Source: Pseudomonas sp. HR96 (GTDB lineage: Bacteria; Pseudomonadota; Gammaproteobacteria; Pseudomonadales; Pseudomonadaceae). Taken from it: 64,000 bases of DNA. The position numbers and the translations under genes were made by a program. The stretch covers positions 1,905,001-1,969,000 of the forward strand of contig NZ_CP139141.1 of NCBI RefSeq assembly GCF_034059295.1, given 5' to 3'. A model generated the notes under the pieces. That model had not been told where the DNA came from. It worked only from the letters and a program-made list of their open reading frames with translations, and did not search any database. This document shows positions 20,005 through 30,892 of this stretch, in pieces. Every line of letters begins with the position of its first letter. Positions within the stretch are counted from its first letter, which is position 1.

Positions 20005-21879
20005 ATGCTGCAAAACATCAGGGACAATTCACAGGGCTGGATTGCCAAAACCATCATCGGCGTCATTGTGCTCTTGATGGCGCTGACCGGCTTCGACGCG
20101 ATTTTCCGCGCCACCAGCCACAGCCAGGACGCTGCCAAGGTCAACGGCGACGAGGTTACCCAGACCGAACTCGGCCAGGCCGTGGAAATGCAACGCCGCC
20201 AGCTGGCACAGCAGCTGGGCAAGGATTTCGATCCCGCCCTGCTCGACGAGAAAATGCTGCGTGACTCGGCCCTCAAGGGGCTGATCGACCGCAAGCTTTT
20301 GCTGCAAGGCGCGCACGACTCCAAGTTCGCCTTCTCGGAAGCCGCCATCGACCAGCTGTTGCTGCAGACGCCTGAATTCCAGGTCGACGGCAAGTTCAAC
20401 GCCGAGCGCTACGACCAGGTGCTGCGCCAGCTGGGCTACGGCCGCTTGCAGTTCCGCCAGATGATGGCTGACGAGATGTTGATCGGCCAGCTGCGTGCAG
20501 GCCTGGCCGCCAGCAGCTTCGTCACCGACGACCAGGTGCTGGCGTTTGCCCGCCTGGAAAAACAGACCCGTGATTTCGCGACGCTGACCTTCAAGGCCGA
20601 CCCGTCCGCCGTGCAGATTTCGGATGCCGACATCAAGGCCCAGTACGACCAGCACGCCAAGGAGTTCATGAGCCCCGAGCAGGTGGTGCTGGACTACGTC
20701 GAGCTGAAGAAGTCATCTTTCTTCGACCAGGTCACGGTCAAGGATGAAGACCTGCAGGCGGCGTACAAGAAAGAAACCGCCAACCTGGTCGAGCAGCGTC
20801 GCGCTGCTCACATCCTCATCGAAGTCAACGCCAAGACCACCGACGCTCAGGCCAAGGCCAAGATCGAGGAAGTGCAGGCGCGTCTGGCCAAGGGTGAGGA
20901 TTTCGCCAAGCTGGCCAAGGAGGTCTCCCAGGACCCAGGCTCCGCCAACAATGGTGGTGACCTCGGCTACGCGGGCCCAGGCGTCTATGACCCGGCGTTC
21001 GAGAAGGCCCTGTACTCGCTGAACAAGGATCAGGTCTCTGCGCCGGTGCGCAGCCAGTTCGGCTGGCACCTGATCAAGCTGCTGGGCGTCGAAGCCCCGC
21101 AGGCGCCGAGCTTCGCCAGCCTCAAGGAAAAACTGACCCACGACCTCAAGGACCAGCAGGTCGAGCAGCGCTACGTGGAAGCGGCCAAGAAGCTGGAAGA
21201 CTCCTCCTTCGAGGCGTCGGACCTGGCGCAGCCAGCCCAGGAACTGGGTCTGAAAGTGCAGACTTCCAAGCCGTTCGGCAAGGAAGGCGGCAGCGAAGGC
21301 GTCACCGCCAACCGCGCCGTGGTCACCGCGGCGTTCAGTCAAGAAGTGCTGCAGGACGGCGCCAACAGCTCGGCCATCGAGCTGGACCCGGAAACCACCG
21401 TGGTGGTGCGGGTCAAGGAGCACCACATGCCTGAGCAGCTGCCGCTTGAAGCCGTGGCCCCGGCGATCCGTGCGCAACTGGCCAAGCAGCATGCCAGCGA
21501 CGACATGAAGAGCAAGGGCGAGGCGTTGATCGCCGGCTTGCGCGACGGCAAGATCCCATTGGCGACGACCCAGAACGGTCAGGCCTGGAAGACCGTCGAA
21601 GCGGTCACTCGCAATCAGGAAGGCATCGATCCGGCCGAGCTGCAGGCGCTGTTCCGCATGGCCAAGCCGCAGGGCAAGGACAAGCCGGTCTACGGCAGCG
21701 TGACCTTGCGCGACGGCAGCTTCGTGGTGCTGCGCCTCAATGGCGTCAACGAAGCTGCCGCACCGTCCGACGAGGAGAAAGCCCAGTACCGCCGCTTCCT
21801 GTCCTCGCGCGTCGGCCAGCAGGACTTCGCGGCCTACCGCAAGATGCTGGAAGCCAAGGCGAAGATCGAGAAGTATTGA
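20005..21879 (+). CDS. ppiD: Periplasmic folding chaperone PpiD (SurA-N / parvulin domain)
   Basis: PpiD is anchored by one N-terminal helix (WIAKTIIGVIVLLMALTGFDAIF, residues 12-34) and helps nascent outer-membrane and periplasmic proteins leave the Sec translocon. The 624-residue protein has a SurA-N-like chaperone region to about residue 250, and a parvulin domain seen as AAHILIEV, GGDLGYAGPGVYDPAFEKAL and SQFGWHLIKLL. A C-terminal second chaperone lobe follows. The ATG of MLQNIRDNSQGW is chosen; 25 upstream codons are not conserved. Confidence 0.95.
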   Translation: MLQNIRDNSQGWIAKTIIGVIVLLMALTGFDAIFRATSHSQDAAKVNGDEVTQTELGQAVEMQRRQLAQQLGKDFDPALLDEKMLRDSALKGLIDRKLLLQGAHDSKFAFSEAAIDQLLLQTPEFQVDGKFNAERYDQVLRQLGYGRLQFRQMMADEMLIGQLRAGLAASSFVTDDQVLAFARLEKQTRDFATLTFKADPSAVQISDADIKAQYDQHAKEFMSPEQVVLDYVELKKSSFFDQVTVKDEDLQAAYKKETANLVEQRRAAHILIEVNAKTTDAQAKAKIEEVQARLAKGEDFAKLAKEVSQDPGSANNGGDLGYAGPGVYDPAFEKALYSLNKDQVSAPVRSQFGWHLIKLLGVEAPQAPSFASLKEKLTHDLKDQQVEQRYVEAAKKLEDSSFEASDLAQPAQELGLKVQTSKPFGKEGGSEGVTANRAVVTAAFSQEVLQDGANSSAIELDPETTVVVRVKEHHMPEQLPLEAVAPAIRAQLAKQHASDDMKSKGEALIAGLRDGKIPLATTQNGQAWKTVEAVTRNQEGIDPAELQALFRMAKPQGKDKPVYGSVTLRDGSFVVLRLNGVNEAAAPSDEEKAQYRRFLSSRVGQQDFAAYRKMLEAKAKIEKY

Positions 21880-21895
21880 TCCCTGCCCTGAAATG

Positions 21896-21924
21896 AAAAA
21901 ACCGCCCCAAGGGGCGGTTTTTTT
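21896..21924. terminator. Bidirectional terminator between ppiD and the yej operon
   Basis: AAAAAACCGCCCC and GGGGCGGTTTTTTT form a stem around AA, with A and T runs on both sides, so it can stop transcription of ppiD on one strand and of yejF on the other. Confidence 0.9.
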
Positions 21925-21950
21925 GTGCCCGGGCCAAGCCCGCGCTCCTT

Positions 21951-23567
21951 TCAGGCCTGCGAGACCTGCTCAGGCACCAGAAACGCTGCCTCGAGCAACT
22001 GCCGGGTGTAGGCATGCCGGGGCGCGGCAAAGATCTGTGCGGCATCGCCTTGCTCCACCACCTGGCCATGCTTGATCACCAGCAACTGATGGCTCAGGGC
22101 CTTGACCACCGCCAGGTCGTGGCTGATGAACAGGTAGGTCAGGTTGTACTTGCGCTGCAACGAGCGCAGCAGCTCCACCACCTGGCGTTGCACGGTGCGG
22201 TCCAGCGCCGAGGTCGGTTCGTCCAGCACGATCAGCGCCGGCTTGAGCACCAGGGCGCGGGCGATGGCGATGCGCTGGCGTTGCCCCCCGGAGAACTCGT
22301 GGGGGTAGCGGTGGCGGCTGTCGGGGTCCAGGCCCACCTCCTGCAAAGCGGCGATGATCGCCTGCTCCTGTTCGGCCGGGCTGCCGATGCCATGGATGCG
22401 CAAGCCCTCGCCGACGATCTGGCTGACGCTCATGCGCGGGCTGAGGCTGCCGAACGGATCCTGGAAGACCACCTGCATCTGCCGGCGCAGCGGGCGCACC
22501 TGTTCTTGCTTGAGGCAGTCCACGGCCTGCCCTTGGAAGCGAATCACGCCCTGGCTGGCGATCAGCCGCAAAATCGCCAGGCCCAGGGTGGACTTGCCCG
22601 AGCCGCTCTCGCCGACGATGCCCAGGGTCTGCCCCTGGCGCACGCTGAAGCTGATACCGTCGACCGCCTTGAGGTGATCCACCGGGCGGCGCAACAAGCC
22701 TTTCTTGATCGGGAACCAGACCTTCAGGTCCTCGACCTCCAGCATCGGCGCGCCGGCGTCGGTGGCGGCGGGGCGGCCGCTGGGTTCGGCGCCCAGGAGC
22801 ATCTGCGTGTAGGGATGCTGCGGCGCGTTGAAAAGTGTGCGGCAGTCGGCCTGCTCGACGATCTGCCCGCCCTGCATCACGCACACTCGATGGGCGATGC
22901 GCTTGACCAGGTTGAGGTCATGGCTGATCAACAGCAGCGCCATGCCCAGGCGCGCCTGCAGCTCCTTGAGCAGTTCGAGGATCTTCAGCTGCACGGTGAC
23001 GTCCAGCGCCGTGGTCGGCTCGTCGGCGATCAACAGCTCGGGCTCGTTGGCCAAAGCCATGGCGATCATCACCCGCTGGCGCTGGCCTCCTGAGAGCTCG
23101 TGGGGCAGGGCCTTGAGGCGACTGCGCGGGTCAGGTATCCCGACCAACTCAAGCAGCTCCAGGGTCCGTTCGGTGGCCGCCTGGCCGGTCAACCCTTTGT
23201 GCAGGGCGAGTATCTCGTTGATCTGCTTGCCGACGTTGTGCAGCGGGTTGAGCGACGTCATCGGCTCCTGGAAGATCATCGCGATGCGATTGCCGCGAAT
23301 ATGCTGCAACTGCCTTTCGCCAAGGCTCAGCAGGTTCTGGCCGTTGTAGCCGATGCTGCCGCTTGGATGGCGTGCCAGCGGGTAGGGCAGCAGGCGCAGG
23401 ATGGAATGCGCGGTGACCGACTTGCCCGAGCCGCTTTCGCCGACCAGTGCCAGGGTTTCACCGCGGCGGATATCGAAACTGATGCCCTCGACCGCGCGTA
23501 TGCAGTGCTCGCCGTTGACGAACTCCACGGCCAGGTCGCGGACCTCGATGAGAATGTCCTGGCTCAT
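21951..23567 (-). CDS. yejF: Peptide ABC transporter, fused double ATPase subunit
   Basis: YejF powers import of oligopeptides and peptide-nucleotide antibiotics such as microcin C through YejBE. Two full ABC domains are fused in 538 residues. Each has a Walker A (GESGSGKSVTAHS, then GESGSGKSTLGLA), a signature (LSGGQRQRV, then FSGGQRQRI) and a Walker B (LLIADEPT, then LIVLDEPT). The start is the ATG of MSQDILIEV; 14 codons upstream are non-conserved. It is the last gene of the yejABEF operon, one base after yejE. Confidence 0.93.
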   Translation of the reverse strand: MSQDILIEVRDLAVEFVNGEHCIRAVEGISFDIRRGETLALVGESGSGKSVTAHSILRLLPYPLARHPSGSIGYNGQNLLSLGERQLQHIRGNRIAMIFQEPMTSLNPLHNVGKQINEILALHKGLTGQAATERTLELLELVGIPDPRSRLKALPHELSGGQRQRVMIAMALANEPELLIADEPTTALDVTVQLKILELLKELQARLGMALLLISHDLNLVKRIAHRVCVMQGGQIVEQADCRTLFNAPQHPYTQMLLGAEPSGRPAATDAGAPMLEVEDLKVWFPIKKGLLRRPVDHLKAVDGISFSVRQGQTLGIVGESGSGKSTLGLAILRLIASQGVIRFQGQAVDCLKQEQVRPLRRQMQVVFQDPFGSLSPRMSVSQIVGEGLRIHGIGSPAEQEQAIIAALQEVGLDPDSRHRYPHEFSGGQRQRIAIARALVLKPALIVLDEPTSALDRTVQRQVVELLRSLQRKYNLTYLFISHDLAVVKALSHQLLVIKHGQVVEQGDAAQIFAAPRHAYTRQLLEAAFLVPEQVSQA

Positions 23568-23568
23568 G

Positions 23569-24588
23569 TCATTTCCTCGGATCGAAGGCGTCACGGGCGG
23601 ACTCGCCAATGAACACCAGCAGGCTGAGCATCAGCGCCAGCACGGCGAACGCGCTGATGCCCAGCCAGGGCGCCTGCAGGTTGGATTTGCCCTGGGCCAC
23701 CAGCTCGCCCAGCGAGGGCGCGCCAGCGGGCAGGCCGAAGCCGAGAAAGTCCAGCGCGGTCAAGGTGCCGATGGCGCCGGTGAGAATGAACGGAAGAAAG
23801 GTCATGGTCGAGACCATGGCGTTGGGCAGGATATGCCGGAACATGATGCCGCCATCCTGCATGCCCAAGGCCCGGGCTGCACGCACGTACTCCAGGTTGC
23901 GCCCGCGCAGGAACTCGGCGCGCACCACGTCCACCAGGCTCATCCAGGAAAACAGCAGCATGATGCCCAGCAGCCACCAGAAGTTGGGTTGCACGAAGCT
24001 GGCCAGGATGATCAGCAGGTAGAGCACCGGCAGCCCCGACCAGATCTCCAGAAAGCGCTGGCCGGCGAGGTCGACCCAGCCGCCATAGAAACCCTGCAGG
24101 GCACCGGCGGCCACGCCGATCAGCGAGCTGAGCACGGTCAGGGTCAGGGCAAACAGCACCGAAATGCGAAAGCCGTAGATGACCCGGGCCAGTACGTCGC
24201 GGGCCTGGTCGTCGGTGCCCAGCCAGTTGTCCGCCGAGGGGGGCGCAGGGGCGGGCACCTTGAGGTCGTAGTTGATGCTCTGGTAGCTGAACGGAATCGG
24301 CGCCCAGAGGATCCAGGCCTGCTTCCTGGCCAGCAGGTCGCGCATGTACGGGCTCTTGTAGTTGGGCTCCAACGGGAACTCGCCGCCGAACGCGGTTTCC
24401 GGGTAGCGCTGCAGCGCCGGGAAGAACCACTGGCTGTCGTAATGCACCACCAGCGGCTTGTCGTTGGCGATGAGCTCGGCGCCCAGGCTCAGGCCAAACA
24501 GGATCAGGAACAGCCATAGCGACCACCAGCCGCGCTTGTTGGCCTTGAAGCGGGCGTAGCGGCGGCGGTTGAGGGGGGACAGGTTCAT
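23569..24588 (-). CDS. yejE: Peptide ABC transporter permease
   Basis: This is one of the two membrane subunits of the importer. The 339-residue protein has an N-terminal helix after RRYARFKANKRGWWSLW, a large periplasmic loop, then a DppC-like permease domain with five helices. The cytoplasmic EAA loop is seen at RAARALGMQDGGIMFRHILPN. It lies one base before yejF and one base after yejB. Confidence 0.93.
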   Translation of the reverse strand: MNLSPLNRRRYARFKANKRGWWSLWLFLILFGLSLGAELIANDKPLVVHYDSQWFFPALQRYPETAFGGEFPLEPNYKSPYMRDLLARKQAWILWAPIPFSYQSINYDLKVPAPAPPSADNWLGTDDQARDVLARVIYGFRISVLFALTLTVLSSLIGVAAGALQGFYGGWVDLAGQRFLEIWSGLPVLYLLIILASFVQPNFWWLLGIMLLFSWMSLVDVVRAEFLRGRNLEYVRAARALGMQDGGIMFRHILPNAMVSTMTFLPFILTGAIGTLTALDFLGFGLPAGAPSLGELVAQGKSNLQAPWLGISAFAVLALMLSLLVFIGESARDAFDPRK

Positions 24589-24589
24589 C

Positions 24590-25663
24590 TCAATGCTCCC
24601 GGTGGCCGAAGTCGATGCGCGGGTCGACCAGGGTGTAGGTCAAATCGCCGATCAGTTTCACCACCAGCCCCAGCAGGGTGAAGATGAACAGGGTGCCGAA
24701 CACCACCGGGTAGTCACGGTTGATCGCCGCTTCGAAGCTCATCAGGCCGAGGCCGTCGAGGGAGAAGATCACCTCCACCAGCAACGAGCCGGTAAAGAAA
24801 ATGCCCATCAGCGCCGAGGGGAAGCCGGCGATCACCAGCAGCATGGCATTGCGAAACACATGCCCGTAGAGCACCTTGCGGTTGCTCAGGCCCTTGGCCT
24901 TGGCGGTGATCACGTACTGTTTGCTGATCTCGTCGAGAAAGCTGTTCTTGGTCAGCAGGGTCATGGTGGCGAAGTTGCCGATGACCAGCGCGGTAACGGG
25001 CAGGGCGAGGTGCCAGAAGTAGTCGCCGACTTTGCCGGCCAGGCTCATCTGCGCGAAGTTGTCCGAGGTCAGCCCGCGCAGCGGGAACCAGTCAAGGTAG
25101 CTGCCGCCGGCAAATACCACGATCAGCAGGATGGCGAACAGGAATGCCGGGATGGCGTAGCCGACGATGATCGCCGAGCTGGTCCAGATGTCGAAGTGGC
25201 TGCCGTGCCGGGTGGCCTTGGCGATGCCCAGCGGGATCGACACCAGGTACATGATCAACGTGCTCCACAGGCCCAGGGAGATCGATACCGGCATCTTTTC
25301 CTTGATCAGGTCGATGACCTTGGCGTCGCGAAAGAAGCTGTCGCCGAAATCCAGGGTGGCGTAGTTCCTGAGCATGATCCACAGGCGTTCCGGCGCCGAC
25401 TTGTCGAAGCCGTACAGGTGTTCGATTTCCTTGACCAGCGCTGGGTCCAGGCCCTGCGCGCCGCGGTAGCTGGAGCGCCCGGCGCTGACCTCGGAGCCGC
25501 CGCCGGCGATGCGGTTGGTGGCGCCGTCGATGCCTTCGACCTTGGCGATCATCTGCTCCACCGGGCCGCCGGGTGCGGCCTGGATGATCACGAAATTGAG
25601 GATGAGGATGCCGAACAGGGTCGGGATGATCAGCAGCAGTCGGCGAACGATGTAGGCCAGCAT
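24590..25663 (-). CDS. yejB: Peptide ABC transporter permease
   Basis: This is the DppB-like membrane subunit, 357 residues, starting with the usual [18 protein letters not shown] helix. A periplasmic loop about 100 residues long follows, then five more helices. The EAA loop reads [21 protein letters not shown]. It is packed between yejA and yejE with one-base gaps, so the four genes form one transcript. Confidence 0.93.
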   Translation of the reverse strand: MLAYIVRRLLLIIPTLFGILILNFVIIQAAPGGPVEQMIAKVEGIDGATNRIAGGGSEVSAGRSSYRGAQGLDPALVKEIEHLYGFDKSAPERLWIMLRNYATLDFGDSFFRDAKVIDLIKEKMPVSISLGLWSTLIMYLVSIPLGIAKATRHGSHFDIWTSSAIIVGYAIPAFLFAILLIVVFAGGSYLDWFPLRGLTSDNFAQMSLAGKVGDYFWHLALPVTALVIGNFATMTLLTKNSFLDEISKQYVITAKAKGLSNRKVLYGHVFRNAMLLVIAGFPSALMGIFFTGSLLVEVIFSLDGLGLMSFEAAINRDYPVVFGTLFIFTLLGLVVKLIGDLTYTLVDPRIDFGHREH

Positions 25664-25664
25664 G

Positions 25665-27524
25665 TCATTGCGCTCCGCTGTCGGCGGTAGGGGCGGCGGG
25701 AATGGCCGTCTTGATCGGCACGGCGGGGGTAGCGTCGGGCTTGATCCACCAGGTGCTGGTGCCGATGTCGTAGGTCGGGGTCACCTTGGGGTGGCCGATA
25801 TGGTCCCAGAAGGCCACTCGCCAGGTATTGATGTGCCAATTGGGAATCACGTAATGGCCCCACAGCAGCACCCGGTCCAGGGCGCGCGTATGGTCGATCA
25901 GGTCCTGGCGCGAGCCGGCGTTGATCAGGCCGTTGACCAGGCTGTCCACCGCCGGGTCTTTAAGGCCTATGTAATTGAGGCTGCCTGGCTTGTCGGCGGC
26001 GGCCGAGGTCCAGTAGTCGGTCTGCTCGTTGCCGGGCGAATTGGACTGCGGGAAGGAGGCGACGATCATGTCGAAGTCGCGCGAGCGGCGCCGGGTGATG
26101 TACTGGGAGACGTCCACCCGGCGGATCACCAGGTCGATGCCCAGGTCGGCAAAATTGCGCTTGAGCGGCAGCAGCACCCGCTCGAACTCGGTCTGCGCCA
26201 GAAGGAATTCAATGGACACCGGGTTGCCATGGGGATCGACCATGCGGTCGTCCTTGATCTTCCAGCCGGCGTCCAGCAGCAGATGGTAGGCGCGGCGCTG
26301 CTGGTCGCGGATGATGCCGCTGGCTTCGCTGACCGGGTTCTTGAACGCTTCGCTGAAGACCCGCGGCGGCACCTGTTGGCGCAATGGCTCCAGCAGCTTC
26401 AGTTCGTTGGGGCCGGGCAGGCCGCTGGCGGCCATGTCGGAGTTCTCGAAATAGCTGTCGGTGCGGGTGTAGGCGCCGTTGAACAGCTGCTTGTTGGTCC
26501 ACTCGAAGTCCAGCAGCAGGCTCAGGGCTTCGCGCACGCGTGGGTCCTGGAACACCGGCCGGCGCAGGTTGAAGACAAAGCCCTGCATGCCGGTGGGGTT
26601 GCCGTTGGGGATTTCCTCGCGGCGCAGGCGGCCGTCACGCACCGCCGGGGTGTTGTAGGCGGTGGCCCAGTTCTTCGCGCTGATCTCCAGCCAGTAGTCG
26701 AACTGGCCGGCCTTGAGGGCTTCCAGGGCGACGGTGTTGTCGCGGTAGTAATCCACGGTCATCACGTCGAAGTTGTACTGGCCGCGATTGACCGGCAGGT
26801 CCCTGGCCCAGTAGTCCTTGACCCGCTCGTAGCGAATGGAGCGCCCGGCCTGTACTCCGGCCACTTTGTAGGGGCCGCTGCCCAGCGGGATCTCCAGGTT
26901 GCCCTTGTTGAAATCCCGGCCTTGCCAGTAATGCCTGGGCAGCACCGGCAACTGGCCGAGGATCAGCGGCAGCTCACGGTTGCCGTCATGCTTGAATTTG
27001 AACAGCACGGTCAGCGGGTCTTCGGCCACCGCCTGATCGACGTCGGCGTAGTAGTTGCGGTACACCGGCGAGCCGTTCTTCATCAGGGTGTCGAAGCTGA
27101 ACACTACATCGTCCGCGCGCATGGGCTGGCCGTCATGAAAGCGTGCCTGAGGGCGCAGGTAGAAGCGCACCCAGCTGTTGTCCGGGGCCTTCTCCATGCG
27201 CTCGGCCACCAGGCCGTAGACGGTCATGGGCTCGTCCAGGCTCTGCACGGCCAGGGTGTCGTAGATCATGCCGATGCCGGAGGCGGCAACGCCCTTGTTG
27301 ATGAAGGGGTTGAGGCTGTCGAAGCTGCCGAAACCGGCCTCGCGGAAGGTACCGCCCTTGGGCGCGTCGGGGTTGACGTAGTCAAAGTGCGGAAAGTTTT
27401 CCGGATATTTCGGCGGTTCGTCGTAGAGTGTCAGGGCGCTATGCCCGGCGGCGCTGGCCAGGCCGGCGAGGCTCAGCATCAACAGGCCGCCGGCCCAGGG
27501 CAACAGGGCGCGCAGAGGCATCAT
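25665..27524 (-). CDS. yejA: Periplasmic peptide-binding protein of the Yej importer
   Basis: This 619-residue substrate-binding protein has a signal peptide (hydrophobic [18 protein letters not shown]) and a type II peptide-binding fold, seen in [43 protein letters not shown] and VVFSFDTL. The start is the first of two adjacent ATGs, which follows GGAG. A longer in-frame reading to 27680 lacks a signal and is rejected. In related pseudomonads this system takes up peptidyl-nucleoside antibiotics; the ligand here is not determined. The 168-base gap to mltD contains a hairpin (CTCCCACG/GTGGGAG region, 27643-27663) and no gene. Confidence 0.93.
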   Translation of the reverse strand: MMPLRALLPWAGGLLMLSLAGLASAAGHSALTLYDEPPKYPENFPHFDYVNPDAPKGGTFREAGFGSFDSLNPFINKGVAASGIGMIYDTLAVQSLDEPMTVYGLVAERMEKAPDNSWVRFYLRPQARFHDGQPMRADDVVFSFDTLMKNGSPVYRNYYADVDQAVAEDPLTVLFKFKHDGNRELPLILGQLPVLPRHYWQGRDFNKGNLEIPLGSGPYKVAGVQAGRSIRYERVKDYWARDLPVNRGQYNFDVMTVDYYRDNTVALEALKAGQFDYWLEISAKNWATAYNTPAVRDGRLRREEIPNGNPTGMQGFVFNLRRPVFQDPRVREALSLLLDFEWTNKQLFNGAYTRTDSYFENSDMAASGLPGPNELKLLEPLRQQVPPRVFSEAFKNPVSEASGIIRDQQRRAYHLLLDAGWKIKDDRMVDPHGNPVSIEFLLAQTEFERVLLPLKRNFADLGIDLVIRRVDVSQYITRRRSRDFDMIVASFPQSNSPGNEQTDYWTSAAADKPGSLNYIGLKDPAVDSLVNGLINAGSRQDLIDHTRALDRVLLWGHYVIPNWHINTWRVAFWDHIGHPKVTPTYDIGTSTWWIKPDATPAVPIKTAIPAAPTADSGAQ

Positions 27525-27692
27525 GATGGGTTCTCCGAAGGCTGGCTGGAGCATGGGGTTCCAGAAGCAGGGGGCAGTCGCGAATCTGCCGGGTACCATA
27601 ACAGCTTGTTGGATATGGAAAAAGCTCGGGGGCTGGGTGCCCTCCCACGCCAACGGTGGGAGGCGGCCCGGCCGCCGCAAGGCCGTTGCCGA

Positions 27693-29147
27693 TCAGCGAT
27701 CGACGTAGACCCGCAGCGTCTGCCCCGGCTTGAGTGCGTGGGCGCTTTGCGGGTTCCAGCGCTTGAGGTGGTCGACCTCGACATTGAAGCGCCGGGCCAC
27801 CACGTACAGCGAATCGCCCTTGCGCACCTTGTACTGGGTGCTCTTCTGCTTGCTGTCCGCGGCCTTGGCCTGGGCCACCACGCGGCCTTTGCCGGCCTTG
27901 CTCGCAGCCTTGCTGGTGTTGTCCTGCATCACCAGCATCTGGCCGACCTTGAGGTGCTTGCCGGTCAGCTTGTTCCAGCGCTGCAGGTCGTGGGTGTCGA
28001 CCTTGTTGGCGCGGGCGATGCTCGCCAGGTTGTCGCCCTTGCGCACTTTATAGCTGCGCGGGCGTGACGGCCGGGCCACGCTGGTTTCCTCGAACACCGG
28101 CTCGACCGGCGCCAGGCTCAGCAGCTCCTCGGGGTTCATCCGCGACAGGCTCGTTGTAAGCAGTTGCGCCTTGGCCGTTGGGATCAGCAGGTGCTGGGTG
28201 CCTTCCACGGTGGTGCGCTTCTTGAACGCCGGGTTGAGCTGGAACAGCTCGTCCTCGTCGATGTTGGCCAGTGCCGCGACCCGCGACAGGTCCATGCGCT
28301 GGTTGATCTCGACGACCTCGAAGTAGGGCTTGTTCTCGATCGGGTTGAGGTTGATGCCATAGGCCTGCGGGGCCATCACCAGTTGCGACAGGGCGAGCAG
28401 CTTGGGCACGTAGTCACGGGTTTCCTGGGGCAGCGGCAGGTTCCAGTAGTCGGTGGGCAGGCCGAGCTTTTCATTGCGCTCGATGGCCCGGCTGACCGTG
28501 CCTTCGCCGGCATTGTAGGCAGCCAGGGCCAGCAGCCAGTCGCCGTTGAACATGTCATGCAGGCGGCTCAGGTAATCCAGCGCGGCGATGGTCGAGGCGG
28601 TCACGTCGCGGCGGCCGTCGTAGGCCGAGGTCTGGCGCAGGTTGAAGTAACGCCCGGTGGCCGGCACGAACTGCCACAGCCCGGAGGCGTCGCTTCGCGA
28701 ATAGGCCATGGGGTTGTAGGCGCTTTCGATGACCGGCAGCAAGGCCAGCTCCAGCGGCATGTCGCGCTCTTCAAGGCGCTCGACGATGTAGTGCATGTAC
28801 AGGCTGCCGCGGTCGCTGGCGTTTTCCAGGAACGTCGGGTTGCTGACGAACCACAGCCGCTGCTGCTCGATGCGCGGGTTCACGCCCAGGCCTTCCTGAA
28901 GCTTGAAGCCCTGACGCATGCGTTCCCAGACATCCTGGGGCGGGGTCTTGTGGTTCTGCTGAGTGACGAAGATCGGCTTTTGCTTGAGCCGCACGTCGAA
29001 GTTGTGACCCAGGCTGTCGTCCGTGCCCGGAGCATGGGTGGCGGCGCTTTGGCAGCCCACCAGCGTCACCGATAGACCCAGGGCAACCGCCTGGGCCAGC
29101 CGCGTCAATGCGTCGGTTTTTGGGGTTTTGCTTATAGATGACGACAT
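27693..29147 (-). CDS. mltD: Membrane-bound lytic murein transglycosylase D with two LysM domains
   Basis: MltD cleaves peptidoglycan glycan strands, leaving 1,6-anhydro ends. The 484-residue protein has a lipoprotein signal with Cys32 in LVGCQS. The lytic-transglycosylase catalytic core has its glutamate in LLPVIESAYNP, then SGLWQFVPATGR and AYNAGEG. Two C-terminal LysM repeats (YKVRKGDNLASIA near residue 345 and YKVRKGDSLYVVA near residue 438) bind glycan. The arrangement matches Pseudomonas MltD. It lies between yejA and gloB on the same strand, with gaps that permit separate promoters. Confidence 0.95.
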   Translation of the reverse strand: MSSSISKTPKTDALTRLAQAVALGLSVTLVGCQSAATHAPGTDDSLGHNFDVRLKQKPIFVTQQNHKTPPQDVWERMRQGFKLQEGLGVNPRIEQQRLWFVSNPTFLENASDRGSLYMHYIVERLEERDMPLELALLPVIESAYNPMAYSRSDASGLWQFVPATGRYFNLRQTSAYDGRRDVTASTIAALDYLSRLHDMFNGDWLLALAAYNAGEGTVSRAIERNEKLGLPTDYWNLPLPQETRDYVPKLLALSQLVMAPQAYGINLNPIENKPYFEVVEINQRMDLSRVAALANIDEDELFQLNPAFKKRTTVEGTQHLLIPTAKAQLLTTSLSRMNPEELLSLAPVEPVFEETSVARPSRPRSYKVRKGDNLASIARANKVDTHDLQRWNKLTGKHLKVGQMLVMQDNTSKAASKAGKGRVVAQAKAADSKQKSTQYKVRKGDSLYVVARRFNVEVDHLKRWNPQSAHALKPGQTLRVYVDR

Positions 29148-29246
29148 TGGCTGGAAGGTAGTTCCGGGCGAAAATGTCGGGCGATTCTAGAAAGCAGCCA
29201 CCGGTCGGTCAACCTTTGAGAAGTTTTTGCGACAAAACCGTGCCGC

Positions 29247-30026
29247 TTAGAACTTGTCCTTCCAAGCCCGCAGGGCGGCGAAAGTTGCCGCCGAGCCGCG
29301 TTCGGCCGGGCCTTCGCGGCGATCCACCGCCTGTTTGACCGCCGCTTCGTCGACACGCAAAAAAGGATTGGTCCGGCGTTCGAGGGCGAGGTTAGAAGGC
29401 AGGGTGCAGCGATCTTCGGCGCGCAATGCGGCGACCGCTGCCACGCGCTCGGCGATGTCGGCGTTGTCCGGTTCCACTGCACTGGCAAAACGCAGGTTGC
29501 TCTGGGTGTACTCGTGGGCGCAATAGATGAGGGTGCTGTCAGGCAGCGTGGCCAGCGTGCTCAGCGATTGATGCATCTGTGCCGGGGTGCCTTCGAACAG
29601 TCGTCCGCAGCCCGCAGCGAACAGCGTGTCGCCGGGGAATAGCAGTGGTTGCGCGCTGGCGCCGTGGTAGAAGGCGATATGGCCGAGGGTGTGGCCGGGC
29701 ACGGCGTGCACCTGAAATGGCAGGCCGAGTACCTGCAACGTGTCGCCATCGGCCAAGGCCAGGTCGCGTGCCGGGATGTGCTCGGCGCCCGGCCCGGCGA
29801 CACGCGCGCCGGTCTGCTGCTTGAGGGCCTGCACGCCGCCGACGTGGTCGTTGTGGTGATGGGTGATGAGGATATCGGTCAGCTGCCAGTCGCCGTGCGC
29901 GGCCAGCCACGCCTGCACCGGACCGGCATCGCCCGGGTCGACCACTGCGCAGCGTTTGCTTGCAGTATCTTGTAACAACCAAATGTAGTTATCGCTGAAA
30001 GCGCGCAGGCCGTCGATCTGTATCAT
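29247..30026 (-). CDS. gloB: Hydroxyacylglutathione hydrolase (glyoxalase II)
   Basis: GloB hydrolyses S-lactoylglutathione to lactate and glutathione, finishing methylglyoxal detoxification. The 259-residue metallo-beta-lactamase-fold protein has the binuclear metal motif [43 protein letters not shown] and [14 protein letters not shown]. The C-terminal glutathione-binding helix region ends [11 protein letters not shown]. The start is the ATG of [10 protein letters not shown]; five codons upstream are not conserved. It diverges from the methyltransferase gene. Confidence 0.96.
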   Translation of the reverse strand: MIQIDGLRAFSDNYIWLLQDTASKRCAVVDPGDAGPVQAWLAAHGDWQLTDILITHHHNDHVGGVQALKQQTGARVAGPGAEHIPARDLALADGDTLQVLGLPFQVHAVPGHTLGHIAFYHGASAQPLLFPGDTLFAAGCGRLFEGTPAQMHQSLSTLATLPDSTLIYCAHEYTQSNLRFASAVEPDNADIAERVAAVAALRAEDRCTLPSNLALERRTNPFLRVDEAAVKQAVDRREGPAERGSAATFAALRAWKDKF

Positions 30027-30106
30027 GGTCAGGTTCGCCAAGCTGAAGACAATGGTGCATCTTAGGGCCTTACGGGTTGCACGAGAACCCGACAGGGGAA
30101 GAAGGC

Positions 30107-30862
30107 ATGAACGATATCGCGTTTGCCCAGGCAGATCCCGAATGGCTGGAACTGATCGGCCAGGCTCGCCAGTGGTTTGCCGGCCCGCTGGGGCAGCTGC
30201 TGTTGCGTGAGGAGCAGCAACTGCTGGAAGAAGAGCTCGGGCGCTTCTTCGGCGGTTATCTGGTGCATTATGGCCCCAGCGCCGAGCCGCCGCCCACGGC
30301 CCGCCAGGTGCAGCGCAATGTGCGCCTGGGCGCGCCGCTGCCGGGTGTGGAGATCGTCTGCGAGGAGCAGGCCTGGCCGCTCAGCGAGCACGCTGCCGAC
30401 GTGGTGGTGCTGCAGCACGGCCTGGATTTCAGCCTGTCGCCCCACGGCCTGCTACGCGAGGCGGCCAGCGCCGTACGCCCGGGCGGGCATCTGCTGATCG
30501 TCGGCATCAACCCCTGGAGCGCCTGGGGCGTGCGCCACCTCTACACCAGCGACGCGCTGCGCAAGGCCCGCTGCTTCTCGGCCTCGCGGGTCGCCGACTG
30601 GCTCAACCTGCTGGGCTTCGCGCTGGAGAAACGCCGCTTCGGATGCTATCGTCCGCCCGTCGCGTCGGCCGCCTGGCAGGCTCGCCTGACCGGCTGGGAG
30701 CGTACTGCCGGGCAATGGCAGGGCCCCGGCGGCGGCTTTTATGTGCTGGTGGCGCGCAAGCTGGTGGTCGGCCTGCGGCCGCTGCGCCAGGTGCGCCGCG
30801 AACCCATGGGCAAGCTGCTGCCGTTGCCCATGGCCAAGGTCAACCGTCGCTCCAGCGACTGA
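30107..30862 (+). CDS. Class I SAM-dependent methyltransferase, target unknown
   Basis: The 251-residue protein has a methyltransferase-11-type core in its middle: [29 protein letters not shown] followed by [19 protein letters not shown]. The glycine-rich first SAM motif is weak. Its C-terminus is basic. The gene sits between gloB and rnhA, an arrangement I recall as conserved in Pseudomonas, but this gives no clue to its substrate. The start is the ATG of MNDIAFAQ after GAAGG. Confidence 0.75.
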   Translation: MNDIAFAQADPEWLELIGQARQWFAGPLGQLLLREEQQLLEEELGRFFGGYLVHYGPSAEPPPTARQVQRNVRLGAPLPGVEIVCEEQAWPLSEHAADVVVLQHGLDFSLSPHGLLREAASAVRPGGHLLIVGINPWSAWGVRHLYTSDALRKARCFSASRVADWLNLLGFALEKRRFGCYRPPVASAAWQARLTGWERTAGQWQGPGGGFYVLVARKLVVGLRPLRQVRREPMGKLLPLPMAKVNRRSSD

Positions 30863-30892
30863 CCGAGTCTTGAATTCCGGAAAAAAAGTCAA